14,144 nt of DNA from Microcaldota archaeon (GTDB taxonomy: Archaea > Micrarchaeota > Micrarchaeia > Anstonellales > Bilamarchaeaceae), in the NCBI GenBank assembly GCA_030666035.1, contig DAOUYQ010000004.1:1-14144 (forward strand), given 5' to 3'. Both the position numbers and the translations under genes were made by a program. Within the stretch, counting starts at the first letter, position 1. Each line of letters begins with the position of its first letter. Under the pieces are notes generated by a model, which saw nothing but the letters and a program-made list of their open reading frames with translations, did no database searches and was not told where the DNA came from. This document shows, one piece after another, positions 13,979 through 14,144 of the stretch.

Positions 13979-13993
13979 CTACAAAAAAGTTTG

Positions 13994-14144
13994 TCAGGCC
14001 TTGAGGGGGGAATCTATCCGCTGAAAGGGTTTGGGCATCCATTTTCCTATTGGCTTTGTGCCATATTTTTTATAGAGCAGGCTGGCTGCGTATGCAATCA
14101 TTGCACCATTGTCCCGGTTGTATTCATCCGGGGCAACCCCGAAT
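13994..14144 (-). CDS. kae1: Kae1 C-terminus (tRNA t6A threonylcarbamoyltransferase), partial
   Basis: Only the last 49 codons and the stop are inside the window; the gene continues beyond position 14144. The peptide contains APDEYNRDNGAMIAYAA and the ending KPFQRIDSPLKA. DNGAMIA is the conserved C-terminal segment of Kae1/TsaD, where the Asp helps bind the active-site metal. Kae1 is the catalytic subunit of KEOPS, which adds the threonylcarbamoyl group to A37 of ANN-decoding tRNAs. The reading ends without a Bud32 kinase domain, so it is not the Kae1-Bud32 fusion found in some euryarchaea. It ends 51 nt before the ECF operon start on the same strand. Confidence 0.88.
   Translation of the reverse strand, partial: FGVAPDEYNRDNGAMIAYAASLLYKKYGTKPIGKWMPKPFQRIDSPLKA

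Noticed and set aside
13943..13993. Vitamin riboswitch ahead of the ECF operon
   Set aside because: Only 51 nt separate the kae1 stop and the ATG, and the TATA box predicts a leader of about 3 nt.

Overview
The window looks like a piece of a compact archaeal chromosome. It encodes an LSm/Sm-like archaeal protein (SmAP), the C-terminus of Kae1 (universal tRNA t6A synthesis), a long archaeal-type FKBP, a stand-alone Smc, an archaeal-style EcfT/EcfA pair and a tRNA-Ala without an encoded CCA. Many genes have an A/T-rich TATA-like box about 24-28 bp before the start codon (leaderless style); others have GGTG-type ribosome-binding sites. Short intergenic gaps, overlapping stop codons and many single genes of unknown family fit a small-genome archaeon, perhaps DPANN or a deep euryarchaeal lineage. 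The lineage is an inference; nothing here fixes it.

Layout. Positions 29-1854: a divergent pair, an FKBP prolyl isomerase (minus) and a membrane-anchored, sequon-rich surface protein (plus). Positions 1851-5234: smc (minus), convergent with the surface protein. Positions 5235-5568: a long non-coding stretch with the smc promoter and a strong hairpin at 5401-5451. Positions 5569-6742: a two-gene plus-strand operon with a short PfkB-like protein whose catalytic motif is altered and a secreted SCP2-like protein. Positions 6739-7683: a MscS-type channel (minus), again convergent with overlapping stops. Positions 7684-8040: a 357-nt stretch with a 93-nt imperfect inverted repeat, two 14-nt direct repeats, tRNA-Ala(GGC) and two perfect palindromes. 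Positions 8041-10870: minus-strand LSm, a small ankyrin protein and the TrkA/TrkH potassium uptake pair. Positions 10987-11943: an orphan two-TM protein (plus). Positions 11946-13942: an ECF transporter operon (S component, ATPase, EcfT; minus). Positions 13994-14144: the 3' end of kae1 (minus).

How they may work together. TrkH (channel-like potassium translocator) and TrkA (its nucleotide-sensing RCK gate) form a potassium uptake system, while the nearby MscS channel would release solutes on hypo-osmotic shock, so this stretch may serve turgor and ion balance. The ECF operon supplies a complete dedicated vitamin or metal transporter of unknown substrate. FKBP, Smc, LSm, tRNA-Ala and Kae1 are housekeeping. 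The least explained parts are the PfkB-like/SCP2-like operon with its structured upstream region, the orphan membrane proteins, and the tRNA-Ala, which appears to have changed both partners of the usually invariant G18-Psi55 contact.
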